From Pyrocephalus nanus (lineage: Eukaryota > Chordata > Aves > Passeriformes > Tyrannidae): a stretch of DNA of 64,000 nt. The notes under the pieces were generated by a model, which saw only the letters and a program-made list of their open reading frames with translations, did no database searches and was not told the DNA's origin. The stretch spans positions 4,617,501 to 4,681,500 of the forward strand of contig CM076277.1 in NCBI GenBank assembly GCA_038380795.1, read 5' to 3'. Shown piece by piece: positions 50,334-63,509 of the stretch (position 1 is the stretch's first letter; every line of letters begins with the position of its first letter). The position numbers were made by a program, and so were the translations under genes.

Positions 50334-52990
50334 ACCTTTCAGAAATTAGGATTATGAATGGCCTGTAAATCCTGTTTTCCCTTTCTACAGGCAATGCCTT
50401 AAGTTATTAGAAAACATTCTTTCTGTTTTGAGATGTCATTCATCAGAGCAGTTGCTTCAGCTTGGCTTCTGCCTGACTGCTCACTCACAGGCAAAAAAAT
50501 TCCTGTAGTGTAAAGCCAGGGTCAACAGTTAACAACTGCAACACTGAATTACACACCAAAATATTGTTTTCTGTTTTGTTACAGTGGCAGAAAATACTTA
50601 TTTTATCTTTAATTATCTGAAGAAGAAGGTAAAACTAAATCAGGTTCAAGTCAATATCCTCATAGTGGTTTGTTTCTTTCAGAACTCTATATGTAAACTA
50701 TGGCTTTCATCGGGTTATCTTCAAAAGTCTTCATAAACATTGAAGATTTTGGCAGACCAGTTGGTTGGAGAGAAGAAAATAAAAAAAGATACTAATCTGA
50801 AGGGGCCTTAATCCTGAAATTTCCTTTGGACACCTAATCAGTGCAATTTGTAGAACTGTGCTTCCAGTGAAATCAATTCACAGCTATTTCAACTCCCCCT
50901 CAAAAATTCAAGCAGGGATATCCAAATGTATTTATTAAGAGCACAAAACCACATTAACCTGCTGTATAAAACTAATTCCAAGAGTGCAGAGACTCTGCAA
51001 AATCTGGAGTACCTGTGTCCCCAGATTTCCAGCAGTATCCCAGTAACAGTGGGGCAGAGAAGAGCAGGCAAATAGCAGGGGGACACATCACAATTGCAGG
51101 TGGTGCTGATACCCTCCTTCCCATCAGCTGCACTTCTCAGCAGACAGCTTCACCCAAACACACAATATTTCTGCCCCTTCCCCAAGATACTCCATCACAT
51201 CTGTGGCAAGAGGAAACGAGATCTGAGGCAGCAGATCCAATGTGGGAATGTTGCATTAGATCTTTTCTGGAGACTTTTCTATGCAAGGGAACTCTTTTAT
51301 TTCTTACCTTAAAGCAAAATAAGAATGGCAGGGGACTGGAAATAGCCAAGCATTTGGCCTAGAGGTAATTATTTTAGAAGTATTTGAGGAATAGCAAGTC
51401 CAAGAATCAGACATGTGTCACTCCCAATTCAGTTAAGCTCTGCTGCTGGCTCTCAACCCACCCTAACAAATCCAAGTGAAAGGATCGGTGACAGGAGAGG
51501 AGGAAAACTTGTTCAGCATGAGGTTTAAAACCTCATTTTTAAACCTCCTGCTCACAGATGAAACTGAGAAAACTGGCATTATGCTAGATTCTAAATAGCT
51601 GAGATTTCACTGAAAGCACAGTCCAATAACTCTTCCCAAAGAGGGCACTCATGCTTATCCTCCAGGTGTCCCTGTACTGAAGCTCCATTTCATCCCGTGT
51701 CTTACATGTTGCAAGATTTGTATCCAGCTGAACTGGAATCTTTCTGGCAACAGCTCTGCATCCATAAAAGCAGCAGCCTGAAACTCAACAGGGCCTTTAA
51801 GCACATACTAAGCTTTTCTGTTAATTAAGGGATTTACAGTTTTCTGCATTAAAGAATTTATTGGCACTAAGGAGAAGGTATTTGGGTATCCAAAATGTGA
51901 TCTAGTGATCACAGTGAAAGGTGATTTAACTGTAAGACAATCCCCACAGCAGCACTCTTCCCAAGCTGCACAATGGATGCATATTTCCTCATTAATAAGG
52001 CATGTACCTTTAAATCAGTGCAATGGGTATGAGAATTTCTGAAGTTACCTGGAACTCAGACCCCCTAAGTTCCTCAGAACCACAGCAGAAAAAAAGTTTT
52101 AAAGCCTTGAGAAGAACCAGGCAGTTTTTCTGCAGGTAAACTTACCAGGTGAAATGCTTTCAGTGGTAGAGCACTGCATTTATAGCACTGCACTACTTAT
52201 CTTCACACCTAATCAGTTATTCAAGGAATGGAAAAGCATCAGACACCTCCTCTTCAAAATGATTTCCAACAACCCATCAAGTGATGAAAGTGCAATAGTT
52301 GATTTTTTTTCTGCTCTGTGACTGTAATGACTTGCAATGAAGTTACCCTTGTATTCTTGTATCCCATCATTATTTCACAGACAGGTCTGCAATAATTCAC
52401 ATTATAAATGCAATGAAGAATAAAAACATACCAAAGAAAGAGGCATTTAACACTTTCACTGCAGTGCCCTCCACATCATGCCATTCTCAGTCTGGGAACA
52501 TTTGCCAGGTACACAGCAACCTAATGTAAAAAAACAAAGAATATTTAGGAGAGAGCATCATTTTCATGATCCTTTTGCAAGTCACTTGAGACTTCTAAGG
52601 TCTGAGTACAGAGTTTCCAGTTTCCTGTTATACATGATCTAAGAGCACCCTCTCTCAGCTCTTCTGGAACTCTCTCTTCCCCATTTTGCCAAGTCCTCGC
52701 TTTTGTACACCAGCTTTACTAATTCATTGTTTCCAGGACAGTCCAATTCTACAAGTTAAGTGACTGGCTGCTGCAGTAACTTCCAGGCAAAATTCAAAAC
52801 TGAAAAAAAAATTACATAAAACCAATGACAAACACAATGCAACACAATAGAAGTAAGACATGGAGGCAGTCCAACCAGCAACTGAACTGCATAAATTCTC
52901 AAACTCCCCAACAACCATGTAATAATATAAAAAAATTCTGGCATGGCTAATAAATTGCTGAACACTTCCAGAGCAGCTATTTGTTAAGTA

Positions 52991-53023
52991 AGATCTGAAT
53001 ACAGAAAAGATCTGAATACAGAA
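52991..53023. repeat. Tandem duplication, 17-bp period
   Basis: AGATCTGAATACAGAA occurs at 52991-53006 and 53008-53023 without mismatch. Confidence 0.9.
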
Positions 53024-53981
53024 ATACACACCATAACTTAAGAAGGATCACAGACACAGAGCAGAAACTCATTTTATATCCTTTCAATGATCTACTTTCA
53101 CTACTGATTTTGGACCAAGGCGCGTGGGGGTGGGAAAGAGAAAACAAAAGTAAACGCCACAGATGAAAGAAAACAACTAACTCTAGCATCACTGTGGCAA
53201 AATGATGGAAAACTCCAGCTAGCCACTGCCACTGATTCTTGTTCTGACAAATTAGATATCCCCTTGCCCTTTCACAGCTCACTCAGCAGTCCTGTCACAG
53301 GTAAATTGTTTAAGTCTCCACATGCAGACATAGCTCCTACTGGCTTTTGAGACCAGGCAGACATTTGGTTCCTAAGTCTCAGTAGCTCCCAGTGGGCATC
53401 CTGAATGCTCCAACTGCTGCCTCATCACTGCAGGTGCAATGAGAGCACACATGGAAGACTTAACAAAACTATCAACGTGATACTGGGAGCTGAGCCTTTG
53501 CCCTGAGCTCAGAGAACAGCATAATTCAGTACACAGACAATTAAAGAAACACAGCGCTAGCATGAGGAAACCTTACTGAGCATTAAAACTTTAAAGTCTG
53601 GCAAGCTGATTTAGTGTTGATTCAGATAATAAAAATCTCTTAATATCATACCAATGAAAACTCCATGAATCAAAATCCTGCCTAAAGACGAATATTTATA
53701 CATTCTGAAAAGTAGGAATGGTGTTAGTGCCTCTTGAAGCCTGACACAGCCAGGCAATTGTGCACTTCCAGCTTCTTCCTACTCCTATCACTCCCTTGAT
53801 TTTGGCCCCAGCTAGTCTTAAATCTACTTTCCTTGATGTTATTAGCAGCTTGAAAATAAGCAAGTGCAATAAACCCAGGGAGCTGAATCTAATCTCACGT
53901 GGTTCTGTCACACCCATCTCTGCCACCAGGGCTGCTTTGGCTCCATCCAACATGGAATCAGATACAGTCAAACACAATCCA

Positions 53982-54011
53982 CAGTATAAACACATTCAGT
54001 ATAAACACATC
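53982..54011. repeat. Tandem duplication, 15-bp period
   Basis: CAGTATAAACACATT at 53982-53996 is followed directly by a second copy differing in the last base. Confidence 0.88.
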
Positions 54012-57000
54012 CACCCTGCCAGTGACACTGAGACTGAGAAATCAGGGACAACTGAACGTGATGAGAAACACAAACCTGAAGTAAATGCTTCACAACTGAA
54101 GCACTTCCATTAATACACATAGCAGAAATACCTTAAAAAATATCACAATACTCAAAAGAGTATTTAATCAGAGAATTCTTTACAAAAATTTGATTAAGCA
54201 GGTAACTGATAAATGCAGAAAGTCTTGGAATTGATCTCTTTTCAATGTTCACTATTACTCTGCTAAACACTAAGAGAGGGATGGGGGTTCTGACAAGTAA
54301 CTACTCTTTAAATAAGAATGTGGGAAGCATTACATTTTTATACCTCAGCAATACAGCAATCAAGTAGAACCTGATCACAGAGGCTGATCCCAAAATGAAG
54401 GGATCCCTGGAGTTCAGCCAGCCTACACCTTTGCTCCATGGGCAAAAGGAGGTACATAGAGCTCTGGTGTCTGTCTAACCTGTGAAACTTCTCACAGCTT
54501 CACTGATTACTCAATTCCTGCTCTCTGAAATGCAATATGAAATGCACAAGCCCACATTAGCCCCACCAACACACAGTGCATGTTCAAACTGTAGGCTATG
54601 AAATGCTGTAAGCTTATTTTTGGGACCCTCTGCCCAAGATCACTAGAAACAAGTCACATAGGACACTAAGAGGACAGGGGAGAAATCACAGGCTTTCTCA
54701 AAGTCTCAGGAAGAAGGAAATCTGTTTAGCTTCTCAGCTAATTCCAGGACACTAATTTGGTCTTTGCTTACTGAGGTAATATTATTTTAGATCATAGATC
54801 ATTTTGCTCCTTTCCTCTGGATTCCTGCTAGGGAGTTCCTGTATTATTGTTTTCAGGACAGTTCCTTAAGAGATAAAAATGCTAGGATTTGACAGCTCTC
54901 AGCAATATGGGATGAAAACCTCTGGAAACATAGCCAAAGACTTAAATAAGGGAAGTGCTTCATTTCAAGTTCAGCTTTTAAACATTACTGGTGCCAAGGT
55001 GCTCCTCCTATCTCCTGGTACCAAAATATCAGGAGGCATATATGCTGCTTTGCTGTCTAAAACTTGCCAAATTCAGGCTCTGCTCCCATTCCCTCATCTC
55101 CCTTCCCACAGTGCAGCACAAGTTTGTTTAAAAATGAAAGCCTTCACCTCTTTGAAGATCCTGTTGCACTGCTGAACATTTTCTTGCTTAAAACACTTGT
55201 TTCTGAATCAGACTAGCAAAGTTTGGTATCTGGTGGTATGTCTCAGATGCATCCACATAACCATGAACATATTAGATTGTGCTTGGCTATTAGTTACCTT
55301 AGCATAAATCAAATTATATGCCTTAATAGCTGGGGCACCATATCCTAGAAAGGTTTAAAAGAATCCACATTCAAGAGGTATTAGAATGAGCAGAGGCATC
55401 AGAACTTCTACTCAATGGAATGGATCTGTTCAATTTTGAAAAAAACTGAATCCTAGTTTTGTGCTGGTTTCGGTGTTTTGGTTTAGGTTGTTTGTGTTTG
55501 TTGTTTTTTTTTTTTTAATAGATACAGATCTCTAATAATCCTATACGGTTGCTATTTGCAAATCTCACTTCCAGAAGAAGGGAAGAGAGTATATTTCTGC
55601 CAGCTAAACCTTTCAGTAATTTTTACTCCTTTTAGAATTTAATATAACTGTTATTTTAACTGCTTGTGACGTTTCCATTCTTGCAAAGATTGGCAAAAAA
55701 AATTTTAAGTATCTGAAAATTATTTCTGTAATTTTGAAAATGGCAGTAACTACCAAGGCTGTCTGGTTCTTTTCAAACTGCAGCCACATTGCAAGATAAA
55801 AGCAGGATGAACTCACAATGTAGTTTTATTATTTGATAGCACAGCAACTTCAGCTGTACCTTTAATGAGATAAACAGCAGTGGCTGAAGGACAGTACTCA
55901 GCCACACTTTAGACCATTGGGGCAGAAGACAGAAAATTTACTTATAAATTGCATTTGGCAATAAACTACTGCAAATACATCACATTGTTGAAGCTTTTAT
56001 GTTCTGCAGAAGCAATATGAGCACTCCAACGAGACACTGCAAATCCTTACACTGTGACAGACAGGAAGGGGAAGAAAGTCACAAGGAACATCTGAAACCA
56101 GACTAAGCCTTTCCCCAAAGGCCCTCTCTGCAGTCGTGGTTAATGCATGCACCAGTCCAGGGTGCAAGTTTGTATTATGTACAATCATCTGATGGAAGAG
56201 GACTTGATAAGTGACCTACAGCTGTTAAAAACAAAAACATAAGACAGACTTAACATTTTCCAGAAGAAAAAAGGAAGAGACACCAACATGTGTTAAGTAT
56301 GTAAAAAAGTTTCCAGCATTCTTTATGGATGTGAAAAGGGAGGACAAATCCTTCCTTGCTTAGAGGGGAACATTTTCGTCTTGCCAGAGGACAGATTCCC
56401 AAAGAATGCCATTTTCCTACAACCTGTAATTTTCTCATTTATCATTTGTCAGGGCCCAAAGACCTTTTACTGCACACAGGACGTCTGCACATGTTTAATC
56501 ATCCTTTTACCAAACAAATGTCACAGCCTGAATGAGGGAATCAGTTAATATCACTGATGATGCTAATTTAACACCATTAATATCACATTCTGAACAGTTA
56601 CTGAACCTACAGGGTCTTGTATCATAGCTCAGCTCTGGTGGTTAAAAGTCTGTTCTCCAGCAAACAGCACCCATGCAAATATCACATTTGATAGAATTTT
56701 TAAAGATTGCTTTGATTCTACAGTTCAGCTACCAAACAAGTGTGATCAAAGACAGAACATTTAACAGATTTAGATGCACTAATTAGAACTCACTTATATA
56801 CACTCTTACAGATGCCTCCACTTTCATCAGTGGGCTAGGATCTGGAGCAGTCAGAAGAGAGTCCAAAAGGACCACAAAAACCATTGCATCATGAGAATGG
56901 GAGATATCCAGCAAGAACTAAAGATTTACTCAGTGCTTTAGAAGGCAGAAGACACATTGCAGTGTTGTCAATGGCAGCTATTCCATCTTGCCCTTCTGTA

Positions 57001-59175
57001 TGCACAGCTGAGCCACATTTTGTAAAATAATTTCTCTGCACATACTATCTCTGAAAAAAGCTAAGAGCAGAACCACGTAATTTTTTTCTCTAAGCCATTC
57101 ATGTCTTCTACACACTTCCTCTGAAAAAGAAAGGATGACATAAGGGAGTCAGATTATTTAAAAAGTCCTTCAAATGCTGCTGATACTGTAATACAGGGGA
57201 GAACAAAAATTCATTAACTACTAATCTTTTCTTATCATGCAGCTAACAAGTATTTGGTGTGGGAGAAGAACTGGAACTTTAGTTCTTAGGTTTTTGCACC
57301 TTAACTTTCCTTAGAAGCAAGCTGCAATTTCTCAGACTTCATGTTTCAGTCACGGAAATAAGATGCATTGGCTTAGGATTCTCATACTAAAGCTGTAAAA
57401 ACAAAACAACAAAAACCCCACCCTAAAACACACTCCTGTCCTCTTGACCAGTGTTCTCTCCCTCCACTGAACAGAGTGCTGGCTCTGGGATAACATACAG
57501 GAAATAACACTGCCAAAAAGGATGCAAAAAGAACTTCATGTTGTTAGCACTTCAACCACAAAGACAGAACCCAGAAGAAAAATCTATAAGCAGATCTCAG
57601 AGAATCTCTATCACAGGTCAATTGATCAGGACTTGCAGATACCCAAAACCTCTAAGAAGTTTTCCTTATTCAGTTTCCCGACTGAAAATAACATCAGCAC
57701 CTGACACACTTCAGCATCTTCAGATCCACAACCATCCTTTCCCAAATACTGCCTGAAACCACAAGTTCTTAAATACAATGAATTAATCTGTTAAGCTGGA
57801 GAGTCACAGTCAATGACTCAGTCACAGGGATGATCCAACTGTCAGATCACAGCTGAGCCACTGTTTCCAGCACTTCCTACCTCAGGGATCAATAACTTTA
57901 GCCTTCCACAAAGATTGCTGGCTAAAATCTTCACATCAGGCAGGCCATTCAACTGCTTTCTTTCCAGGAATTTGAAATAAGAGGCTGCCTATTTCTAAAC
58001 GGAACATGTCTTTCAGGAGCAATGAGACTTCATCCAACACTTCTGTTATTTCTTTTGAGGTATTGATATTTACAGTTGCTTACCCATCACCATAAAGTCG
58101 CAACCTTCATTTTAGAATACAATATGCAGATTAGCAACAACTAATAGCCTGATAGATTAATTTTATTCCGACACCATCTCCTAACAATCCATTAAATATG
58201 GCTAATTAGTACTAGTGATTACTCATCAGACCTTTTATTTCACAACATACTGCTTAAACTCACTGAACTGTGAGCTGTTATTTTGATTTTACTGTAGAAG
58301 GTGAACAAATGCCAGAACATATACATAGAAACACAAAATAACAAACAAACAAAAAACCTAGAACAGCATTTTTATGGAATTCAGAAATATTACACATCCT
58401 TTTTCTTCCTACAGAGGTCAATAACTAATTACCTGAAATCCTCCCTTACTGAACTTGCACCATCATTTCAGAATTTCTCCCCAGGCACCGTCTGTGTGAG
58501 GGGTGAGGAAGGGTGGTAGGGACAGACGGTGGGGACACAGTTAACCAGCAACAAACTACATGCAGAAATTCTGGCAATTTCCAAAAGTGAAACAGATATC
58601 CAAGTGCATAGGAAACTAACACGAATGGGAAGAGGGAACAGCAAAACAAACCAAGCAAAAACAAACAAACAAAATAAACCCTATTCAAAAATACACATCT
58701 GCCTTACACAGCAAAAATATTTGCTTTATTCCCTCACCTTATCCCTCAGTCACAACAGAGAAGGGTCTTACTCATCCATGTACATGAATCAGTTCTATTT
58801 GCAAATTTAATATCACCACATCTCCTTTAATTACTGCTTTGTGCATGAGCACCTATAACTCTTCCCACCTGAGATCCTCACAACAGAAATGCCTGAAAGA
58901 AGTCACAACAGTGAAATCCACACTTGCTTAAAAACAAAACACAGCCATAGCCAAGTATCATCTATTCCCACTTAACATTTCGTTTAATGAAATAATATTA
59001 GCTACTTAAGTTAAAAAAAAAAAAGCTACAGACATTTTCCTATCCTTTTAGAAGAAATGATGGAGAAACTTGTAGTGAAAGGCCAAACTAATCAAAATGA
59101 GTTTATGTAGCAAGAGCAAACACCTTCAGCTAGAAAGTACCCAGGAGAAGATTCCTGGTAAGGAATCCAACACAG

Positions 59176-59193
59176 AAAAAAAAAAAAAAAAAA
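59176..59193. repeat. Poly(A) tract, 18 bases
   Basis: An uninterrupted A18 run. Another poly(A) run of similar length lies near 60348-60363. Confidence 0.85.
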
Positions 59194-60887
59194 CAAATAC
59201 AAAGGAACAAACAAGCCACCCAGTATTACATAGCCAAAACATAACTAAGAGTGTCTTTTTTTCAAATATCAAAGTCCAGGAAAAAAAAAACTGATTAAAT
59301 GATTCGAGAATAACACTGTATTTTCTGAATGGGACTAAAACAAACCCATACAAACCCCCACATTCAAATGACAAAACATCTACAGTATGAAAGCCTCCTG
59401 ACACCAGAAACCTTGCCTTGAATGCCATGATTGCTGGTGCTGATGAGTGTCCAGAGTTCACCTAACTCCCTAATACAGATTAAAAATAAAGCTGTCCTAT
59501 TTACACTAATATTTTGAGTGTTTCCCTAATCCTCTCTCTGATTCCATTTCTCCACCCCCCAAAAACCAAGCAGAGCAGCTAAGGTAAAACCAAGAAAGAT
59601 GGAAGCAGGAACAGCTTAGCCTTTGAACAGCACACTTAAACTTTTAGATTTCACTGCTGCAGGACCCCTTACGAAATGCTAGGAATAATCAAACTCTATG
59701 AAGAAGACTGACTTGGAGGACTCTCAAATACATTTAATCTAAATTATATCTTTAAATATGTCAGTTTTACTTTCACATAAGGAAAAATTCAAAAGGAACA
59801 CTGCACATTAGCTACAGAAGAATATATTCACATAAACTTCTTAAAATTCTATTTGGACAAGAGAGAGGGAAGGAGAGATAACTGCTATGCACGTAGCTAG
59901 CACCAAAACTATAACTCCAGTTGCAGCCTTTGGAGAACTCCAAACCACATTATACTCTAGTGCCTGTTTTAAAGCATGGCCCACCACGCTTTACATGTCA
60001 CCTACACTGAGAAAAAAAGCTATTGCACTGCAGGTTAATTTTGGAGTGCAGCTGCCACCTAACCAATTAAGGGGCTTTTCACAACTAATGTCTGATGGCA
60101 CAAGAGGACATTCACTGTTAATAGGAAAGACAATATTTATTGCTACAGTAAAAGTTTAGAGAAAGCCATCATATTTTTACCCTCAGCTTCCTACTGAATT
60201 TAACATTAGTCACAGAACACCACGATCACTTATGCATTCATCCACACGTGCAGCTTGGAGAAAACAAGGCAGATGGCACAGACACTGCACCTCTGCAAGG
60301 TTTAACATCCATATAGAATTCTTAGCAGCAAAACGATTTAAAAAGGGAAAAAAAAAAAAAAAACAGTAGCTAATTAGAGACCTACCTACAGCTCTGCCAG
60401 ATTTATGCCTGGAGCCCTGCAGCCTTACAGGGCTGCTGAACAGCCCAGCACACACGACTGGGAACCAGAAGTTTTTAGTGCGGCACATGTTATTTCCCAG
60501 CTCAGCCAATGCCTCCCTGCATGACCTTGGGCGAGTCACTTCCCCCGCATCTCCGCTCCTCACCTGGCAGCCCCCCTGGCCACGGCGCGCCGAGAACCGA
60601 CACCGGCTAATAATTCACAGGTGGCTCCGCACCGACGAAGCTGCAATGAAGGGAAGGGAAGGTGGGAATTGGCGCGGGGAGGGTTTCTTCGCCTACAGGT
60701 GATAAAAATCTCCCCGCCATGGATCCAGGTTCCCGCCCAGGGGGATGATCTCCCCCACCCCTTCCCCGCTGCCCTCCAGCGCGGGTCCGAGCGGAGAGGG
60801 AGGAGGGAGCCGCGCCCTCCGGGCCTCCCGCCCCGGCCTCCGGAGCCCTCCCTGCGGCCCCGGCCGGCTCCGAGCCCCGCCGGGCGG

Positions 60888-60900
60888 ACACTCACAGGTG
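60888..60900 (-). other. Candidate splice donor of a distal untranslated exon
   Basis: The minus strand reads GGGCCACCT then GTGAGTGTCC. GTGAGT is a near-ideal donor (GT at 60895-60894), so an exon would end at 60896. It sits inside CpG island 2, downstream in minus sense of the GC box and CCAAT box. Confidence 0.5.
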
Positions 60901-61049
60901 GCCCGGGGCCGTGAGAGGTGACCGCCGGCCCGGGCGGGGTGGTCTCGGCGCCACACGGGAGGCGAGCGAGGCGGCTGTGTGGGCGCTGCGCTCCCGCCGC
61001 GGGGCCGCCGCCGCCGCCCGCCCTTTCTCCGCCCGGGCCGCGCCGCTGG

Positions 61050-61054
61050 CCAAT
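61050..61054 (+). promoter_or_regulatory. CCAAT box
   Basis: GGCCAATGCGG within CpG island 2 fits an NF-Y type CCAAT site, about 155 bases upstream of the candidate donor in minus sense. Confidence 0.4.
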
Positions 61055-61554
61055 GCGGGCCGCGCCAGCAGCCGGCTTCGACCATCTGTTGCGAGGCGCC
61101 TCCTCCAGCCCCTCGCCGGGGGCTCCCGCCCAAGCCCCGCCGAGCAGGGGGGCAGCCCCGGGGAGCCCGCGGCCCCTCCGAGGGGCTCTTTGCTTTGCCC
61201 TGCGCGCCTTCCCCGCCTCCCCCCTCAGGCATCGCCGCCCCTCGGGCCGGGGCAGCCGCAGCAGCGCCGCGGGGGCAGCGAGAGAGGCGGGGGCGCCCGT
61301 GGCGGAGCAGCAGCTGCGTGAGGGTCTGATCCCCCTCGGGCTGGGGGAGAGAAAGCCCCGGCCGGGTAAAACTTAACGCGCTTCCCACCTATTCACCGGC
61401 CTTCCCCGCCTGGGGTGTCAGGAGGCCGGCGGTGGAAGCTGCACGGAGGAATGTGCCTCATCCTGCTCAAGTGCCAGAAAGCGGGGCTAAAACCTGTGCG
61501 TGCTTAGACTTGGACATCTCCTGTGAGAGAGCGGTCCCAAACGAGTCAGAACTG

Positions 61555-61617
61555 TCTTTCGCTGTTTTGCGTTCTCCTTCACTGTTTTGCGTTCTCTTTC
61601 GCTGTTTTGAGTTTTAG
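61555..61617. repeat. 20-bp tandem array, three copies
   Basis: Three consecutive 20-bp units at 61561-61580, 61581-61600 and 61601-61620 share GCTGTTTTGCGTTCTC-type sequence, the last unit being diverged at its end. A partial unit precedes them. The first two keep a CpG in TTTTGCGTT. The period is not a multiple of three, so a coding role is unlikely. The array begins about 115 bases beyond CpG island 2. Confidence 0.9.
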
Positions 61618-62167
61618 CCTTTCGCGTTCCCAACTGGAAGGTTTTTCCACAAACCTGAGGACCACCTTGCGTGCCTGGTCCCTTATTTTGGGTCCCTGTC
61701 TCCACTCCAGGCAACAGCAGTGCAGGTATTTGCTGTGCAGGTGTAAACTTTCACGAAATCAGAGTCGTAGTTCCTGTATTACATCTCTTTTTTGTATTAA
61801 TAATTTCCTTGTTACAGATCTCCCTGATCATGCTTTTTAATCAGGTCACTACGTTTTCCGTTGCTTCTGCACAGAAAATCCAGGGAATAAGAAGCTAGCT
61901 TTATTCCAACAAGTCCTAGGGTAATATTTTTATGAAGATATGTCAAGAAAATTATGCAAATTCTCCTCAGCTTTCACCAACTTAAAATTTTCTGGAGATT
62001 CATGCTGTGGAAAGAAAGAATGCACATTTTTTTCATGGACTCACACAAGTTCTAAATTTTTTTCTTTTTTTTTTTTTAAACTATTGGGTCCTTATTTCCC
62101 AGCAGTGTCATTAAATTACAGATTTAAAACCACAGTATGGACCAGATACAATTTGCAGGACTTGCAG

Positions 62168-62207
62168 TATTGGAGATATAAAATTATTATTGGAGATATA
62201 AAATTAT
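62168..62207. repeat. Perfect 20-bp tandem duplication
   Basis: TATTGGAGATATAAAATTAT occurs twice with no gap or mismatch (62168-62187 and 62188-62207), suggesting a recent duplication. Confidence 0.95.
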
Positions 62208-63509
62208 GTCATTTTTAAAATGGGGTGACTGTCAAAGAGTCAAAATAAGCTGGATAGTCTTGTAATTAATAATAGGTCCTTTTACTATTAAAAAATATGA
62301 TTTCTGGAAATAAAGCCAACCAGCTGTATTCCATACTAGTGCTGTTACAAATTGGCTTGTAAATGTGTTCAATGTGTTACTCCAAACAAACACTTTCAAA
62401 GATGGAATCTATTCCTTGCCCACTAGGAAAGTTTTATCTTTGCATTAAAGGTGCTCAAGGCAGCTGAGCTTTAAGTTATTATTCCAAAAAAAGTCTCAAA
62501 AATACTCTAAATGATTGGGATCTTTCTTATGAGACTCCAAATGGATACAATTTTGTCCTCAGTATGTGTGTGAAATGCCTCTAAATCTGAAGGAGTGATT
62601 TGTCATTACAAGACATTTTTAAGGAATGATTTCTATATAGTCATAATTACCAGAATGAGAAATTAGCTAGTGAATCTTCCATTAATCTTACAAAGCTATT
62701 CTCAAGCCTGAGTTGTTCCCATCTATATTCTAATCAAGACTCATCATAATAATTTTGTGAGATGGTTTCTAACATTAGTGCAAGGTTTTGTCTTACTACT
62801 TTAAGAATGTTGTTATTGTTGGTTTTGTTAATACATTGTATTAATGCATAGAAATTCCTTCTAACATCTTAAATCAATTGACCTAGGTAACTATATATGC
62901 TCTTCACTTGAGTGAAGACCTGAACTACTGACCTCTGAAACAGTGAAAATATAAATAGCTTGTTCAATTGTACAAGAAAGCTTTGAAAAACCCTAAAGCA
63001 TATGCAGGTAAGTGCTGTCTCAGTCCATTGTAATAAACACTGCTGTAAAATATAAAAAACTATACTTTAAGTCTGAAAGTAATATTTCTCTATTAAGTGT
63101 TTTATTTCACAAACAAAATGAGTACTGCAATAGCAGTTTACCTTTTTTTAAAATATGTCATCTTTCCCATGGTTCATTACCTTTTCTGTTTCTTTTTTGT
63201 ATAGATTAAAAATGTCAAATTCTGTATGCATACATCATCGGTATTGTGTATGTTGTGGATGTGAATAGGGCAAGATCAATTCAGGGTTTTTTTTTCTATA
63301 TTTTTACTTTTACTATGTTGGAATGTGACCTTGAACAATTTACTAAATTTGCCTTGACAGTTCTTTCATCTGTGAGATCTGGGATAGTCATATTTGGAAC
63401 AGGGCACTTCATTAGTAGTAACATTGTGTGAATTTATCTATAACAAATGAACTGGTAAATAGCACCTTTGAACACAGACATCCAGTCATTATCCATCATA
63501 ACATCTGGC

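Larger units (their letters stand above)
38783..60535. other. Long non-coding stretch without recognised gene
   Basis: AT-rich, with no recognisable exon or large transposon. It contains (AAAT)n at 39889, C13 at 44016, a C-run at 46270, T15 at 47007, a CA-rich tract at 50301, short tandem repeats at 52991 and 53982, AAAC-rich tracts near 58330 and 58658, and poly(A) runs at 59176 and near 60348. A paired-octamer block lies at 45.0-45.2 kb. Frames such as 53696-54113 (both strands), 54879-55175 and 59887-60159 are open for 90-117 codons but give no recognisable protein. Confidence 0.55.
60536..61440 (-). promoter_or_regulatory. CpG island 2, candidate distal SULF2 promoter
   Basis: A second abrupt GC- and CpG-rich block. 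It contains a GC box (GGGCGGGG, 60932-60939) and a CCAAT box (61050-61054) inside the island; another CCAAT lies at 60506-60510 just outside. On the minus strand a strong donor ends an exon at 60896. Because SULF2 points left and no other gene is seen up to the right edge, the island could be the distal SULF2 promoter, with a first intron of about 56 kb. It could also belong to a non-coding or divergent transcript, or to a gene beyond the window. The 231-codon minus-strand frame and others in the island are low-complexity Gly/Arg/Pro/Ala frames expected from GC-rich DNA and are not called as proteins. Confidence 0.8.
61441..63509. other. Non-coding stretch right of CpG island 2
   Basis: AT-rich DNA with no recognised gene. 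It holds the 20-bp tandem array at 61555, a T-rich run near 62058-62079 and a perfect tandem duplication at 62168. It would lie upstream of SULF2. Confidence 0.6.

Noticed and set aside
50640..50660. tRNA B-box-like GGTTCAAGTC (also near 32722)
   Set aside because: No A box at the right distance and no cloverleaf can be drawn around either site.
53696..54113. Overlapping frames of 99 (minus) and 117 (plus) codons
   Set aside because: Both strands are open over the same bases, neither protein is recognised, and the plus frame contains a small tandem repeat. Probably chance.
60560..61390. 231-codon minus-strand frame and plus-strand frames in CpG island 2
   Set aside because: Same cause: low-complexity GC-rich translation with no domain. 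The candidate donor at 60896 would also cut the minus-strand frame.
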